A DNA stretch of 64,000 nucleotides, taken from assembly GCF_013087525.1 (NCBI RefSeq), contig NZ_JABFCS010000002.1, forward strand, positions 229,894 through 293,893, written 5' to 3'. The notes below the pieces were generated by a model. That model saw nothing but the letters and a program-made list of their open reading frames with translations. It was not told where the DNA came from and did no database searches. Below are positions 31,537 through 41,734 of this stretch, piece after piece (position 1 is the first letter of the stretch; each line of letters begins with the position of its first letter). The position numbers and the translations under genes are program-made. The DNA comes from Ramlibacter montanisoli (GTDB taxonomy: Bacteria; Pseudomonadota; Gammaproteobacteria; Burkholderiales; Burkholderiaceae_C).

Positions 31537-32523
31537 ATGGCATTCCCCACCCGGCGCCGACTGGCGCTCAGCCTGGCCGCACTCGGCCTCGCCTTCGCCG
31601 CCGCACCGGCCTTCGCGCAAGCCTGGCCGGACAAGCCGCTGCGCATCATGGTCGGGGCCTCGCCCGGCGGCGGCACCGACATCCTGGCGCGCATGCTGGC
31701 CGAGAAGTTCGCCGCCGACCTCAAGCAGTCGGTGGTGGTGGAGAACCGGCCCGGCGCCTCCAACACCATCGCCGCGGAAATGACCGCCAAGGCCACGGCC
31801 GACGGCACCACGCTGCTGCTGGCGACGAACACCGCGCAGGCGATCGCGCCGCACCTGCTGAAGCTGAAGTTCGACCCGCTCAAGGACCTGCAGCCGATCG
31901 GCCTGGTGGCCGTGATGCCCAACGTGCTGGTGGTGTCCTCCTCTTCACCGTACAAGTCGGTGAAGGACGTGATGGCCGCGATGGCCGACAAGCCGGGCCA
32001 GCTGAAGTACGCCTCCTCGGGCATCGGCAGCACGCAGCACGTCGCGGGCGAAGCCTTCAACCTGGCCACCAACACCAAGGCGATCCACGTTCCCTACAAG
32101 GGGAGCTCGCAGGCGCACGTGGACATCATCGGCGGCGACGTCACCATGATGTTCGACTCCACCTCCTCCGCCATGGGCCAGATCAAGGGCGGCAAGTTCC
32201 GCGCGCTGGCCGTGATGTCCGACAGGCGCGCCGCCGAGATCCCCGACGTGCCGACCATGTCCGAAGCGGGCGTGAAGGGCATCGACGTGCAGACCTGGTA
32301 CGGCCTCTACGTGACCGCGGGCACGCCCAGGCCGGTGGTGGACGCGCTGACGGCGGAACTGGTGCGGGTGCTCAAGCTGCCCGACGTGCAGGCGCGCATC
32401 AAGGGCATGGGCGGCGACGTGGGCACGCTCACCGCCGACGGCTTCGCCGAGATGAACCGGCAGGAGTTCGAGCGCTTCCGCAAGCTGGTGAAGGACGCCA
32501 ACATCAAGGCGGACGGCCAATGA
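31537..32523 (+). CDS. Bug/TctC-family periplasmic binding protein
   Basis: 328 residues with a signal peptide (ends APAFAQ). LRIMVGASPGGGTDILARML, VVENRPGASNTIAAEM, HVPYKGSSQAHVDIIGGDV are Bug hallmarks. AGGAGA upstream of the ATG. ATGA overlap with the pdxA-like gene links uptake to its metabolism, pointing to a hydroxylated acid such as a tetronate or threonate. TctAB partners are not nearby. Confidence 0.86.
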   Translation: MAFPTRRRLALSLAALGLAFAAAPAFAQAWPDKPLRIMVGASPGGGTDILARMLAEKFAADLKQSVVVENRPGASNTIAAEMTAKATADGTTLLLATNTAQAIAPHLLKLKFDPLKDLQPIGLVAVMPNVLVVSSSSPYKSVKDVMAAMADKPGQLKYASSGIGSTQHVAGEAFNLATNTKAIHVPYKGSSQAHVDIIGGDVTMMFDSTSSAMGQIKGGKFRALAVMSDRRAAEIPDVPTMSEAGVKGIDVQTWYGLYVTAGTPRPVVDALTAELVRVLKLPDVQARIKGMGGDVGTLTADGFAEMNRQEFERFRKLVKDANIKADGQ

Positions 32524-33532
32524 ACGCTGGATCCAGGCCCCGCATCGCCGTGCTGCTCGGCGACCCGGCGGGCGTCGGCCCCGAGATGGGCGTGAAGCTG
32601 CTGGCCCGCGCGCAGAACGCGGCGGCCGCCGACCTGCTGCTGATCGCGCCGCCTTCGGTGGTGGCCAGCGGCGAGCGCATCGCCAAGGCGAAGCTGGACG
32701 TGCTGCGCCTGGGCCCGCGCGATGCGCTGCGCTTCGAGCCGGGGCGCATCACCTATCTCGTGCAGGACGAGCCGGCCGGCGGCGTGCCGCCGCTGGGCGA
32801 ATGCAGCGAGGCCGCGGGCCAGGCGGCGCTGCACGCGCTGGCCACGGCCACCACGCTGGCGCGCGATGGCGCCGTTCAGGGCATCGTGTTCGCCCCCTGA
32901 ACAAGCATTCCCTGCGCATGGCGGGCATGACCGAGGAGGACGAGCTGCGCTTCATGCAGGGCCTGTTCGACGTGCGCGGCTTCACCTGCGAATTCAACAT
33001 CACCGGCAATCTCTGGACCTCGCGGGTGACTTCGCACGTGCCGCTGCGCGAAGTTGCAGGCCTGATCACGCAGGAGGCCGTGAGCGACGCCGTGCACATC
33101 ATCGACCGCGCGCTGCGCCGCTCGGGCGTCGTGCGGCCGCGCATCGCGGTGTCGGGCCTGAACCCGCATGCCGGCGACGGCGGCTCGATCGGCCGCGAGG
33201 AGATCGAGATCATCGCCCCGGCGGTGGAGCGCCTCAAGCGCGACGGGCTGGAGGCCAGCGGCCCCTGGTCGCCCGACACCGTGTTCATCGCGGCGCGGCG
33301 CGGCGACTTCGACGCCGTGGTGTCCATGTACCACGACCAGGGCCAGATCGCGATGAAGCTGATGGGGTTCGAGCGCGGGGTGACGCTGCACGGCGGCCTG
33401 CCGGTGCCGGTGGCGACCTCGGCCAGCGGCAGCGCCTTTGACATCGCCGGCCGGGGAGTCGCGGGCATCGACGGCCTGCAGCATGCCTTCGACCTGTGCG
33501 TGCGCATCGCTTCGCAGGGTCCCGCGACTTAG
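32520..33532 (+). CDS. PdxA-family dehydrogenase, probable catabolic PdxA2 type (one frameshift)
   Basis: About 337 residues after correction of one missing C near 32897 (expected FAPLNKHSLRMAG). Family motifs: LLGDPAGVGPEMGVKLL, SGLNPHAGDGGSIGREE (metal/phosphate site) and SMYHDQGQIAMKLMG. PdxA makes the B6 precursor, but homologues in catabolic operons oxidise 4-phospho-erythronate or threonate. The Bug and LysR neighbours favour the catabolic role. The usual partner kinase (DUF1537) is absent here, which leaves the pathway open. Confidence 0.8.
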
Positions 33533-33702
33533 CACGCGTACCAGAACCCGCGCGCCGGCGGAACCCGGTACGCCCCGTTTCGTCGCTGCGCAGAGACACC
33601 GCACCTTCGCGTTGTCACGCGCCTGCGACAAAGCGTCACCGTTACATGCCAAGTGTGTGGAAGTGCGCAGCCGCCGGGCGTTCCGCTTCCTACACTGCCC
33701 GC

Positions 33703-34182
33703 ATGAATGAGCTCCTCGAGCATCCGGACGAACTTCAGCGCATGCATGCGGTGGCGACACCGGCGGCGCGGCTGCGCGTGATCAAGCAGCGGTTGGCCGG
33801 CACGCACGGCGAGACGGGATCGACCCGCCTCGTGACCGTGGTGTCCGCGGTGGAAGCGCTGGCGCGCTCGCTGGTGGTCCATTCAGCGGGGCGGCCTTCC
33901 AGCACCGCGGAGATGCGCCACCGCCAGTTCCGCACCAGCGGGCCGGTGGAACTGGTGGAGGAAGTGCTGCGGCTGCGCGGCGCGAAGTCCGGCCTGGAGC
34001 ATTTCGACCGCGACGCCTGGGAACTGTTCGAGGTGGCCACGCGCTACCGCGACCTGATCGTGCACGAGTGCACCTCCATCGGCCCGGACCGGCATCCGCA
34101 CCTGATCGCGGCGACGGAAGCCGTGCTGCGCGGGCTGGTCGAACTGGCCGGCCTGGAGGCGCGGCCCAAGGCCGTCGGCTGA
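33703..34182 (+). CDS. Conserved-type protein of unknown function
   Basis: 159 residues, mostly alpha-helical and soluble by composition; a middle segment STRLVTVVSAVEALARSLVVH and a later RYRDLIVHECTSIGPDRHPHL recall HEPN-like helical bundles (Rx4-6H motif: RYRDLIVHE), but I cannot confirm this. TTCCTACACT lies just before the start and there is no Shine-Dalgarno. Convergent with the response-regulator gene, 29 bp away. Confidence 0.55.
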   Translation: MNELLEHPDELQRMHAVATPAARLRVIKQRLAGTHGETGSTRLVTVVSAVEALARSLVVHSAGRPSSTAEMRHRQFRTSGPVELVEEVLRLRGAKSGLEHFDRDAWELFEVATRYRDLIVHECTSIGPDRHPHLIAATEAVLRGLVELAGLEARPKAVG

Positions 34183-34211
34183 GCGCAGCGTCGCTGCTGC
34201 GCGTCGGTGCC

Positions 34212-35159
34212 CTAGCCCTCGAACTGCGGATGCAGCTGCCGGATGCGGTTCATCGCCATGCCGGCGGCCGCCGTGCGCGTCTCCACCCCCAGCTTCACGA
34301 AGATGCGCTCCAGGTGCTTCTTCACCGTCGCCGGGCTGGCGCCCAGGATGTCGGCGATGTCGCGGTTGATCTTTCCCTTGACCACCCAGTACAGCACCTC
34401 GGCTTCGCGCGCGGTGAGCTTGAAGGCCAGGCTCATGGACTCGATGATGGCGGCGTCGGACACCTCGCGCATCACGATCAGCCAGTCGTCGTCGCCGGTC
34501 TGCCGGTGCAGGCGGATCGACAGGCGCCGGGCGCCGAGTTCGGCCGACAGGCGCGGCGGCTCGATCTGCCGCTCGGCCTCCGCCAGGTGCCGGCGCAGCC
34601 ACTGCAGGATGGCCGGAGGCGTGTCCGGTGCGCTGGTGCCGTAATAGGTGTGTAGCAGCTCGCGCGCCAGCGGGGTCTGCCACATCAGGCGGCCGTCGCT
34701 CGCGCGCACCGCGATGCTGGCGTAGCCGAAGGCGTCCAGCGCGTTGCGGGTCTGGCGCGCGAGGCGCGCGCCCTGCAAATGCACGCCCATGCGCGCCAGC
34801 ACTTCCTTGGGCTTGATCGGCTTGGTCACGTAGTCCACGCCGCCGGCATCGAGCGCGGCGACCAGGTGCTCGGTTTCCGTGAGCCCGGTCATGAAGATGA
34901 TCGGGATGTGCGCCGTCTGCGCTTCCGCCTTCAGGCGCTTGGCGACCTCGAAGCCGTCCAGCCCCGGCATCATCGCGTCGAGCAGCACGATGTCGGGCAC
35001 CGCCTGCGCCGCGCGCAGCAGCGCCGCCTCGCCGCTGGTGGCCACCAGCACGGTGTAGCCGGATTCGTCCAGCGCGTCGTGCAGCACCGACAGGTTGTCC
35101 GGCACGTCGTCCACCACCAGCACCACGTCGCTCTCGCTTCGGTCCAGCATCGTCTTCAT
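34212..35159 (-). CDS. LuxR-type response regulator, partner of the NCS1-permease kinase
   Basis: 315 residues. Receiver (about 10-125): LVVDDVPDN, phosphoacceptor Asp in IVLLDAMMPG, Thr in IFMTGLTET, Lys in YVTKPIKP. A middle region (about 145-230, FGYASIAVRASDGRLMWQTP) looks PAS-like. The C-terminal HTH (about 245-305) has LTAREAEVLYWVVKGKINRDIADIL and TVKKHLERIFVKLG. Its ATG overlaps the kinase stop codon (ATGA), so kinase and regulator are made together. Likely targets are nitrogen or urea genes nearby, by position only. Confidence 0.85.
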   Translation of the reverse strand: MKTMLDRSESDVVLVVDDVPDNLSVLHDALDESGYTVLVATSGEAALLRAAQAVPDIVLLDAMMPGLDGFEVAKRLKAEAQTAHIPIIFMTGLTETEHLVAALDAGGVDYVTKPIKPKEVLARMGVHLQGARLARQTRNALDAFGYASIAVRASDGRLMWQTPLARELLHTYYGTSAPDTPPAILQWLRRHLAEAERQIEPPRLSAELGARRLSIRLHRQTGDDDWLIVMREVSDAAIIESMSLAFKLTAREAEVLYWVVKGKINRDIADILGASPATVKKHLERIFVKLGVETRTAAAGMAMNRIRQLHPQFEG

Positions 35160-38100
35160 CGTATCGCTCCTTCCGGCTGCGCGCCCGCGAGCGCACGGCT
35201 GATCGCCTCGAACTGGAACTGCCGCGCAAGCTCGCGCATCGCGGCCGTGAAGGCACCGCACTCCGGCTGCGCGGCGTCGATCGCGTCCAGCTGGTTGAGG
35301 ATGCCGCGGTAGTAACCGAGCTGCACCGCGCTGCGCAGCGGCGCCAGCAGCTCGGGGTCGGGCCAGCTCCATTGCGCGGCCGGGACCTTTTCCGGCGCGG
35401 CCGGCGGCCGCGGCTCCTGCAGCCAGCTCAGCCCCAGCTGCCGCTCCAGCCAGTCCAGCAGTTCGCCGTGCCGCACCGGCTTGAGGATGAAGTCCTCGGG
35501 CCGCACGCCTGCATCGTTGTCCAGCCCCTTGTCGAAGGCGTTGGCCGACACCACCGCCACCTTCGCGCGCAGGTGGGGCAGCCGGCGCAGGCGCCGGATC
35601 GTTTCCCAGCCGTCGATGCCGGGCATGGCCAGGTCCACCAGCACCGCATCCGGCTGCAGGCCGGCGGCCAGCAGGTCGAGCGCGTCGTGGCCGCTGGCGG
35701 CGGTGCGCAGCTCGAAGCCCAGCGGCTCCAGCAGTGCCACCAGCAGTTCGCGGTCCGCTTCCTCGTTGTCCACCACCAGGATCCGGCGGCGCGGGCCTTC
35801 GTAGCCGCGGCGCAGCTTCTGCACCGGCTGCACCGGCAGCAGGGCCCCATTCACCTCGGGCAGGAACAGGCGCACCTTGAACACGGAGCCCGCGCCCGGC
35901 ATGCTGCGCGCGCACAGCTCGCCGCCCATCAGGTCGGTCAGCATCTTGGCGATGGTGAGCCCCAGGCCCGCGCCGGGGGCGGAGTGGCTGGCGCTGTTGC
36001 CGCGCGCGAAGGGCTCGAACACCTGCGCCAGTTCCTGCGCGCTCATGCCGGGGCCGGTGTCCTCCACCTCCACCACCGCCATCTCGCGGGCGTGCTTCAC
36101 GCGGAATACCACCTGCCCGGCGGACGTGAACTTGATCGCGTTGCCCAGCAGGTTGATCAGGATCTGCCGCACCCGCTGCTCGTCGGCGCGCACCACCTCC
36201 GGCAGGTTGCCCTCCGCCTCGAAGCGGAAGGCCAGGCCCTTGGCCGCCGCCTGCAGCTCGAACAGGCTGGCGAGTTCGTGCACGAAGTCGGCGAACGCCA
36301 TGGGCTTCACGTTCAGCGTCAGCTTGCCCGACTCGATGCGTGCGATGTCCAGCGTGCCCTCGATCAGCGACAGCAGGTGCTCGCCGCCGCGCCGGATCAC
36401 GTGCACGCCGTGCTTGCGGTGCGCGGGGATGGAGGCGTCTTCCCCATCAGCTGCGCGTAGCCCAGGATGCTGTTCAGGGGCGTGCGCAGCTCGTGGCTGA
36501 TCGCGCTGATGTAGCGGCTCTTGGCGTGGTTGGCCTGTTCGGCGGCATGGCGCGCCTGCTCCGCCGCCAGCCTGGCCTGCTGCAGCGCCTCGTCGGTCTG
36601 GCGGTGCGACTCGATCTCGCGCAGCAGCAGGTGGGACTGCCGGTTCGATTCCTCCTGCGCCACCTGCCGGCTCTTGTGCGCCAGCACCAGCCACCAGGAC
36701 ACGATGCCGGCCACCAGCAGCAGCGCCAGGTAAGCCTTGAGGAAGGTCGCGCGCAATGCGTCCACGGCGACGTGCTGCGCCGACTGCAGTTCCTGGTGGT
36801 ACAGCAGCCCGAACAGCGCGGCCAGCAGCGGCGCGATCACCAGCATCAGCAGCAGGAAGTGGCCCAGGCCGGTGTCGAGGTAGGGCCACACCTTGCGCGG
36901 CAGCAGCGCGCGCAGGGCGCCGGACCACTGCGCCGACAGGCTGGCGTGCGGCTTGCACAGGTCGCCGCAGCGCGCATCGAGCGTGCAGCACAGGGAACAG
37001 ATCGGCCCCTGGTAGGCGGGGCAATGCGCCATGTCCGGGCCTTCGTACTGCCGCTCGCAGATCACGCAGCGGCGATCGGCCAGGCGCTGGTAGCTGCCTT
37101 CGGGCGCGCGGGCGATGTAGTAGCGGCCACGCGTGCCCCAGGCGATCAGGGGCGCGGCGACGAAGGCCACGCCCATCGCGATCAGCGCGGAGAAGGCCTG
37201 CGCGGTGGCGCCGAACACACCCAGGTAGGCGGAGATCGAGAGCGCGGAGGCCAGCGCCATCGCGCCCACGCCCACCGGGTTGATGTCGTACAGATAGGCC
37301 CGCTTGAACTCGATGCCCTTGGGCGACAGGCCCAGCGGCTTGTTCACCACCAGGTCGGCCACCACCGCCATCATCCAGGCGATCGCGATGTTGGAGTACA
37401 GCCCCAGCACCTCGCCCAGGGCCTGGAACACGTTCATCTCCATCAGCATGAAGGCGATCAGCGTGTTGAACACCACCCACACCACGCGGCCCGGGTGGCT
37501 GTGCGTCAGGCGCGAGAAGAAGTTGGACCAGGCCAGCGAGCCCGCATAGGCATTGGTGACGTTGATCTTCAGCTGCGAGATCACCACGAACAGCGCGGTC
37601 GCGGCCACCGCCCACCCGTAGTTCGGGAAGACGTATTCGTAGGCCGCCAGGTACATCTGGTTCGGGTCGACCGCGCGGTCCACCGGCACCATGTGGCGGA
37701 TGGCCAGGTAGGCGAGCAGGGCGCCGCCCAGCATCTTGGCCACCCCAGAACGACCCAGCCCGGACCGCCCGCGAGCACGCCCGCCCACCACGCGACCCGG
37801 TTGCGCGCGGTGCGTGCCGGCATGAAGCGCAGGTAGTCGGCCTGTTCGCCCATCTGCGTGATCAGCGCGATGCCTACCGTCAGCGCGGCACCAAACAAGT
37901 GCAGGTCGAAGCCCGCACCGCGCGCCTTCTCACCGGCATAGTGCGTGACCCCGGCGAACGCACCAGGATCGCGCACCAGCACGTAGACGAAGGGCACCAC
38001 CAGCATCACCAGCCAGATCGGTTGCGTCCAGACCTGCAGCCGGCTGATGGCGGAGACGCCGTGCGTGACCAGCGGGATCACCACGATCGCGCACACCAGG

Positions 38101-38608
38101 TAGCCCCAGCTCGGGGGATGCCCAGCGCCAGCTCCAGCGCATAGGCCATCACCGCCGCTTCCAGCGCGAAGAAGATGAAGGTGAAGGAGGCGTAGATCAG
38201 CGAGGTGAGCGTGGAGCCGATGTAGCCGAAGCCGGCGCCGCGCGTGAGCAGGTCCATGTCCACGCCGTAGCGGGCGGCGTAGATGCTGATCGGCAGGCCG
38301 GCCAGGAAGATGATCAGCCCGGTGGCCAGGATCGCCCAGAAGGCATTGAGGAAGCCGTACTGCACCAGCAGCGTCGCGCCCACCGCCTCGAGGATCAGGA
38401 AGGATGCGGCGCCGAAGGCGGTGTTGGCCACCCGCCAGGTGGACCACTTGCGGAAGCGCTGCGGCGTGTAGCGCAGCGCGTAGTCCTCCATGGTCTCGCT
38501 GGCCACCCAGTTGTTGTAGTCGCGGCGCACCTTCACCACGCGTTGCGGTGCGTCGTGCTGGTGCGCGGGGAGGATGGGGATGGTGGGGCCCACGGCACGT
38601 AGGTGCAT
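35156..38608 (-). CDS. NCS1-family permease fused to hybrid histidine kinase (three frameshifts)
   Basis: About 1150 residues after correction. Domains in order: NCS1 (nucleobase/hydantoin:cation symporter) permease, about 40-500, with ~12 helices ([39 protein letters not shown]); a Cys-rich zinc-binding-like module, about 515-560 (8 Cys, CxxC and CxxCC); two more helices; coiled coil; HisKA with phospho-His in SHELRTP (about 700); HATPase with NLLGNAIKF and GAGLGLTI; receiver with LVVDNEE and VLVDLAMPG; and a helical C-terminus without an Hpt histidine. Single C or G bases are missing near 38117, 37741 and 36440. ATG 38608 is the most upstream plausible start. The logic recalls CbrA (a transporter-kinase of the SSS family) but with an unrelated permease. 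Divergent from ureA. Confidence 0.85.
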
Positions 38609-38623
38609 CTTCCGTGCCCGTCT

Positions 38624-38662
38624 TCCTCCCTCCCCCTCCGGGGAGGGCTGGGGTGGGGGCGC
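38624..38662. repeat. Single copy of dispersed repeat B in the kinase-ureA promoter region
   Basis: CTCCCTCCCCCTCCGGGGAG followed by GGCTGGGGTGGGGGCGCTG. Same unit as between urtB and urtC and after ftsH. It occupies nearly half of the 90-bp divergent gap and ends 5 bp before the candidate sigma-54 element of ureA. Confidence 0.65.
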
Positions 38663-38666
38663 TGCC

Positions 38667-38683
38667 GGGCACGAGGGTTGCAA
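38667..38683 (+). promoter_or_regulatory. Candidate sigma-54 (-24/-12) promoter of ureABCEFG
   Basis: GGCAC (38668-38672), N5, TTGCA (38678-38682), with GG and GC exactly 10 bp apart: a full match to the core consensus. The predicted start near 38692 leaves only ~6 bases before the ureA ATG at 38699. Activation by an NtrC-type protein would fit nitrogen-regulated urease. Its closeness to repeat B means chance similarity must be excluded. Confidence 0.5.
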
Positions 38684-38698
38684 TAAGATCCCCCGACC

Positions 38699-39001
38699 AT
38701 GGAACTCACGCCCCGCGAAAAGGACAAGCTGCTGCTGTTCACCGCCGCCCTGCTGGCGGAGCGCCGCAAGGCGCGGGGCCTGAAGCTCAATTACCCGGAA
38801 GCGATGGCGCTGATCTCCGCCGCCGTGATGGAGGGCGCGCGCGACGGCAAGTCGGTCGCGCAGCTGATGAGCGAAGGCCGCGGCGTGTTGACCCGGGCCG
38901 ACGTCATGGACGGCATCGCCGAGATGATCCCCGAGATCCAGGTGGAAGCCACCTTTCCCGACGGCACGAAGCTCGTGACCGTGCACCAGCCCATCGTCTG
39001 A
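38699..39001 (+). CDS. ureA: Urease gamma subunit
   Basis: 100 residues, standard length. [20 protein letters not shown] at the start and [20 protein letters not shown] are invariant UreA features, so the start is secure. Unusually, there is no Shine-Dalgarno upstream (GATCCCCCGACC). Structural subunit of the (alpha-beta-gamma)3 urease that hydrolyses urea to ammonia and carbamate in the cytoplasm. First gene of the urease operon. Confidence 0.96.
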   Translation: MELTPREKDKLLLFTAALLAERRKARGLKLNYPEAMALISAAVMEGARDGKSVAQLMSEGRGVLTRADVMDGIAEMIPEIQVEATFPDGTKLVTVHQPIV

Positions 39002-39010
39002 GGACACCCC

Positions 39011-39187
39011 ATGCGCCTGCTGCCCGCCGCCCTCGCCGCCTCGCTCTCCGCGTTCGCCACCGGCGCCCATGCGCATGCCGGCCACGGCGCCGCGCAGGAC
39101 TGGCACTGGCATGCCACCGACACCTCCGGCTTCCTGATGGTCGTGGTGCTGGCCGGCCTGGCCTTGTGGCTGTCGCGCGGCGAATGA
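39011..39187 (+). CDS. Small His-rich membrane-anchored protein between ureA and ureB
   Basis: 58 residues: signal-like hydrophobic N-terminus ending GAHA, a His-rich stretch ([14 protein letters not shown]) and one transmembrane helix ([15 protein letters not shown]). GAGG lies 8 bp before the ATG, and the TGA overlaps the ureB ATG (ATGA), so it is integrated in the operon. The His-rich exported segment suggests Ni2+ handling, and it resembles the N-terminus of HupE/UreJ-type proteins. No family assigned with certainty. Confidence 0.65.
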   Translation: MRLLPAALAASLSAFATGAHAHAGHGAAQDWHWHATDTSGFLMVVVLAGLALWLSRGE

Positions 39188-39495
39188 GCATGACGCCCGG
39201 CGAACTGCTCACCGATCCCGGCGACCACGCGCTCAACGCGGGACGGCGCACGCTGGTCGTGGTGGTGCAGAACACCGCGGATCGCCCGATCCAGGTCGGC
39301 TCGCACTACCACTTCGCCGAAACCAACGGGGCGCTGCAGTTCGACCGCAAGGCGGCGCAGGGCATGCGGCTGAACATCGCCTCGGGCACCGCCGTGCGTT
39401 TCGAGCCCGGCCAGCAGCGCACCGTCGAACTCGTGGACTACGCGGGCGACCGCAAGGTGTTCGGCTTCCGCGGCCTCGTGCAAGGAAAGGTCTGA
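39184..39495 (+). CDS. ureB: Urease beta subunit
   Basis: 103 residues. [29 protein letters not shown] and [10 protein letters not shown] are strict UreB motifs. The ATG overlaps the stop of the small His-rich gene, and its own TGA overlaps the ureC ATG. Structural subunit packing against UreC. An alternative in-frame ATG at 39190 exists (MTPGEL). Confidence 0.96.
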   Translation: MSMTPGELLTDPGDHALNAGRRTLVVVVQNTADRPIQVGSHYHFAETNGALQFDRKAAQGMRLNIASGTAVRFEPGQQRTVELVDYAGDRKVFGFRGLVQGKV

Positions 39496-41214
39496 TGGCC
39501 ACCATCCCCCGCCGCGCCTACGCGGAAATGTTCGGCCCCACCAAGGGCGACCGCGTGCGCCTGGCCGACACCGAGCTGGTGATCGAGGTCGAGGACGACT
39601 ACACGCTGCGCGCCGGCGGCTACGGCGAGGAAGCGAAGTTCGGCGGCGGCAAGACCATCCGCGACGGCATGGCGCAGTCGCAGCGCACCAACGCGCAGGG
39701 CGCCATGGACACCGTGCTGACCAACGCGCTGATCCTCGACCACTGGGGCATCGTCAAGGCCGACATCGGCCTGAAGGGCGGGCGCATCGAGGCGATCGGC
39801 AAGGCCGGCAACCCCGACACGCAGCCCGGCGTCGACATCGTCATCGGCCCAGGCACCGAGATCATCAGCTGCGAAGGCGCGATCGTCACCGCCGGCGGCA
39901 TCGACTCGCACATCCACTTCATCTGCCCGCAGCAGATCGAGGAGGCGCTGGCCTCCGGCGTCACCACCATGTTCGGCGGCGGCACCGGCCCGGCCACGGG
40001 CACCTTCGCCACCACCTGCACGCCCGGTCCCTGGAACATCGAGCGCATGCTGCAGGCGGCCGACGCCTTCCCGATGAACCTGGGCTTCATGGGCAAGGGC
40101 AACGCGAGCCTGCCGCAGGCGCTGCACGAGCAGGTCGAGGCCGGCGTGATCGGGCTGAAGCTGCACGAGGACTGGGGCACCACGCCCGCGGCCATCAGCA
40201 ACTGCCTGGACGTGGCCGACCAGCTGGACATCCAGGTGGCGATCCACTCCGACACGCTCAACGAATCGGGCTTCGTCGAGAACACCATCGCCGCCACCAA
40301 GGGGCGAGGCTTGTGCGCGTTCCACACCGAAGGCGCCGGCGGCGGCCATGCGCCCGACATCCTGCGGGTGGTGGGCGAGGCGAACTTCCTGCCCTCGTCG
40401 ACCAACCCGACGATGCCCTACACGGTCAACACGCTCGACGAGCACGTCGACATGCTGATGGTGTGCCACCACCTGGACCCCGCCATCCCCGAGGACCTGG
40501 CCTTCGCCGAGAGCCGCATCCGCAAGGAGACGATCGCCGCCGAGGACATCCTGCACGACCTGGGCGCGATCAGCATGTTCTCCTCCGACTCGCAGGCCAT
40601 GGGCCGGGTGGGCGAGGTGATCCTGCGCTGCTGGCAGACCGCCCACAAGATGAAGCTGCAGCGGGGCAAGCTGCCCGGCGACAGCGAGCGCCACGACAAC
40701 TTCCGCGCCAAGCGCTACATCGCCAAGCTCACCATCAATCCGGCCATCGCGCATGGCATCAGCCACGAAGTGGGCAGCATCGCCCCCGGCAAGTGGGCCG
40801 ACCTGGTGGTGTGGAAGCCCGCCTTCTTCGGCGTCAAGCCGGCGCTGATCCTCAAGGGCGGCTTCATCGCCATGGCGGCCATGGGCGACGCCAACGCCTC
40901 GATCCCGACCCCGCAGCCGGTGCACTACCGGCCGATGTTCGGCAGCTACGGCGGCGCGCTGCACCGCAGCTCCATCACCTTCCTCTCCCAGGCGGGCATG
41001 GCCGCGGGCGTGAAGGAGAAGTTCGGCCTGCAGAAGACCGTGAGCGCCGTGAAGGACATCCGGCGCATCCGCAAGCAGCACCTGGGTGCACAACGACTAC
41101 CTGCCGAAGATGGAGATCGACCCGCAGACCTACGCCGTGCGCGCGGACGGGCAGCTCCTCACCTGCGACCCGGCGACGGTGCTGCCGATGGCGCAGCGCT
41201 ACTTCCTGTTTTAA
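39495..41214 (+). CDS. ureC: Urease alpha (catalytic) subunit, one frameshift near the C-terminus
   Basis: About 572 residues after correction. Ni ligands and active-site elements are all present: SHIHFICP, the carbamylated Lys in [36 protein letters not shown] (Ni His) and MVCHHLDP (flap). One extra G near 41084 shifts the frame; the true end [20 protein letters not shown] to QRYFLF follows in the next frame, ending at 41214. Central enzyme of the operon. The intact 3' end shows the gene is real and the indel probably artefactual. Confidence 0.94.
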
Positions 41215-41221
41215 TTCCCGG

Positions 41222-41734
41222 ATGCTCAACGTCTCCAAGATCCTGCCGGGCGGGCAGGGGCTGGCCCCCGCCCTCCTCAAGCGCGCCGCCACCGTCGAAC
41301 TGGACTGGGACGTGCGCCAGAAGAGCCGCTTCGAGGCCACCGATTCGCACGGCCGCCAGCTCGGCGTGTTCCTGCCGCGCGGCATCGTGGTGCGCGGCGG
41401 CGACGTGCTGGTGGCCGAGGACGGCTCCATGGTGCGCGTGCTGGCGGCGCCGCAGCCGGTGCTGGTGGTCACGCATTGCAGCGCGCACGGCAGCGCCTTC
41501 GACCTGATGCGCGCGGCCTACCACCTGGGCAACCGGCACGTCGCGATCGAGCTGAAGCCCGACCACCTGAAGATCGAACCCGACCACGTGCTGGCCGACA
41601 TGCTGCGCGCCATGCACCTGACCGTGCGCGAGGCGCAGGAAGCCTTCGAACCCGAAGGCGGTGCCTACGGCGCGCAGGCCTCGCACGCGCACCACGGCCA
41701 CGCGCACCACGGCCATGAGCACCACGGGCACTGA
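41222..41734 (+). CDS. ureE: Urease accessory nickel-binding protein UreE
   Basis: 170 residues. N-terminal peptide-binding domain ([14 protein letters not shown]), metal-binding domain ([13 protein letters not shown], with the conserved His) and a C-terminal His-rich tail ([16 protein letters not shown]) that stores and delivers Ni2+ to UreG. Seven bases after ureC. The His-tail codons overlap the start of ureF in another frame. Confidence 0.93.
   Translation: MLNVSKILPGGQGLAPALLKRAATVELDWDVRQKSRFEATDSHGRQLGVFLPRGIVVRGGDVLVAEDGSMVRVLAAPQPVLVVTHCSAHGSAFDLMRAAYHLGNRHVAIELKPDHLKIEPDHVLADMLRAMHLTVREAQEAFEPEGGAYGAQASHAHHGHAHHGHEHHGH

Noticed and set aside
39438..41093. 551-codon open frame antisense to ureC
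   Set aside because: His/Leu/Arg-rich shadow typical of the complementary strand in high-GC DNA; ureC is unambiguous.
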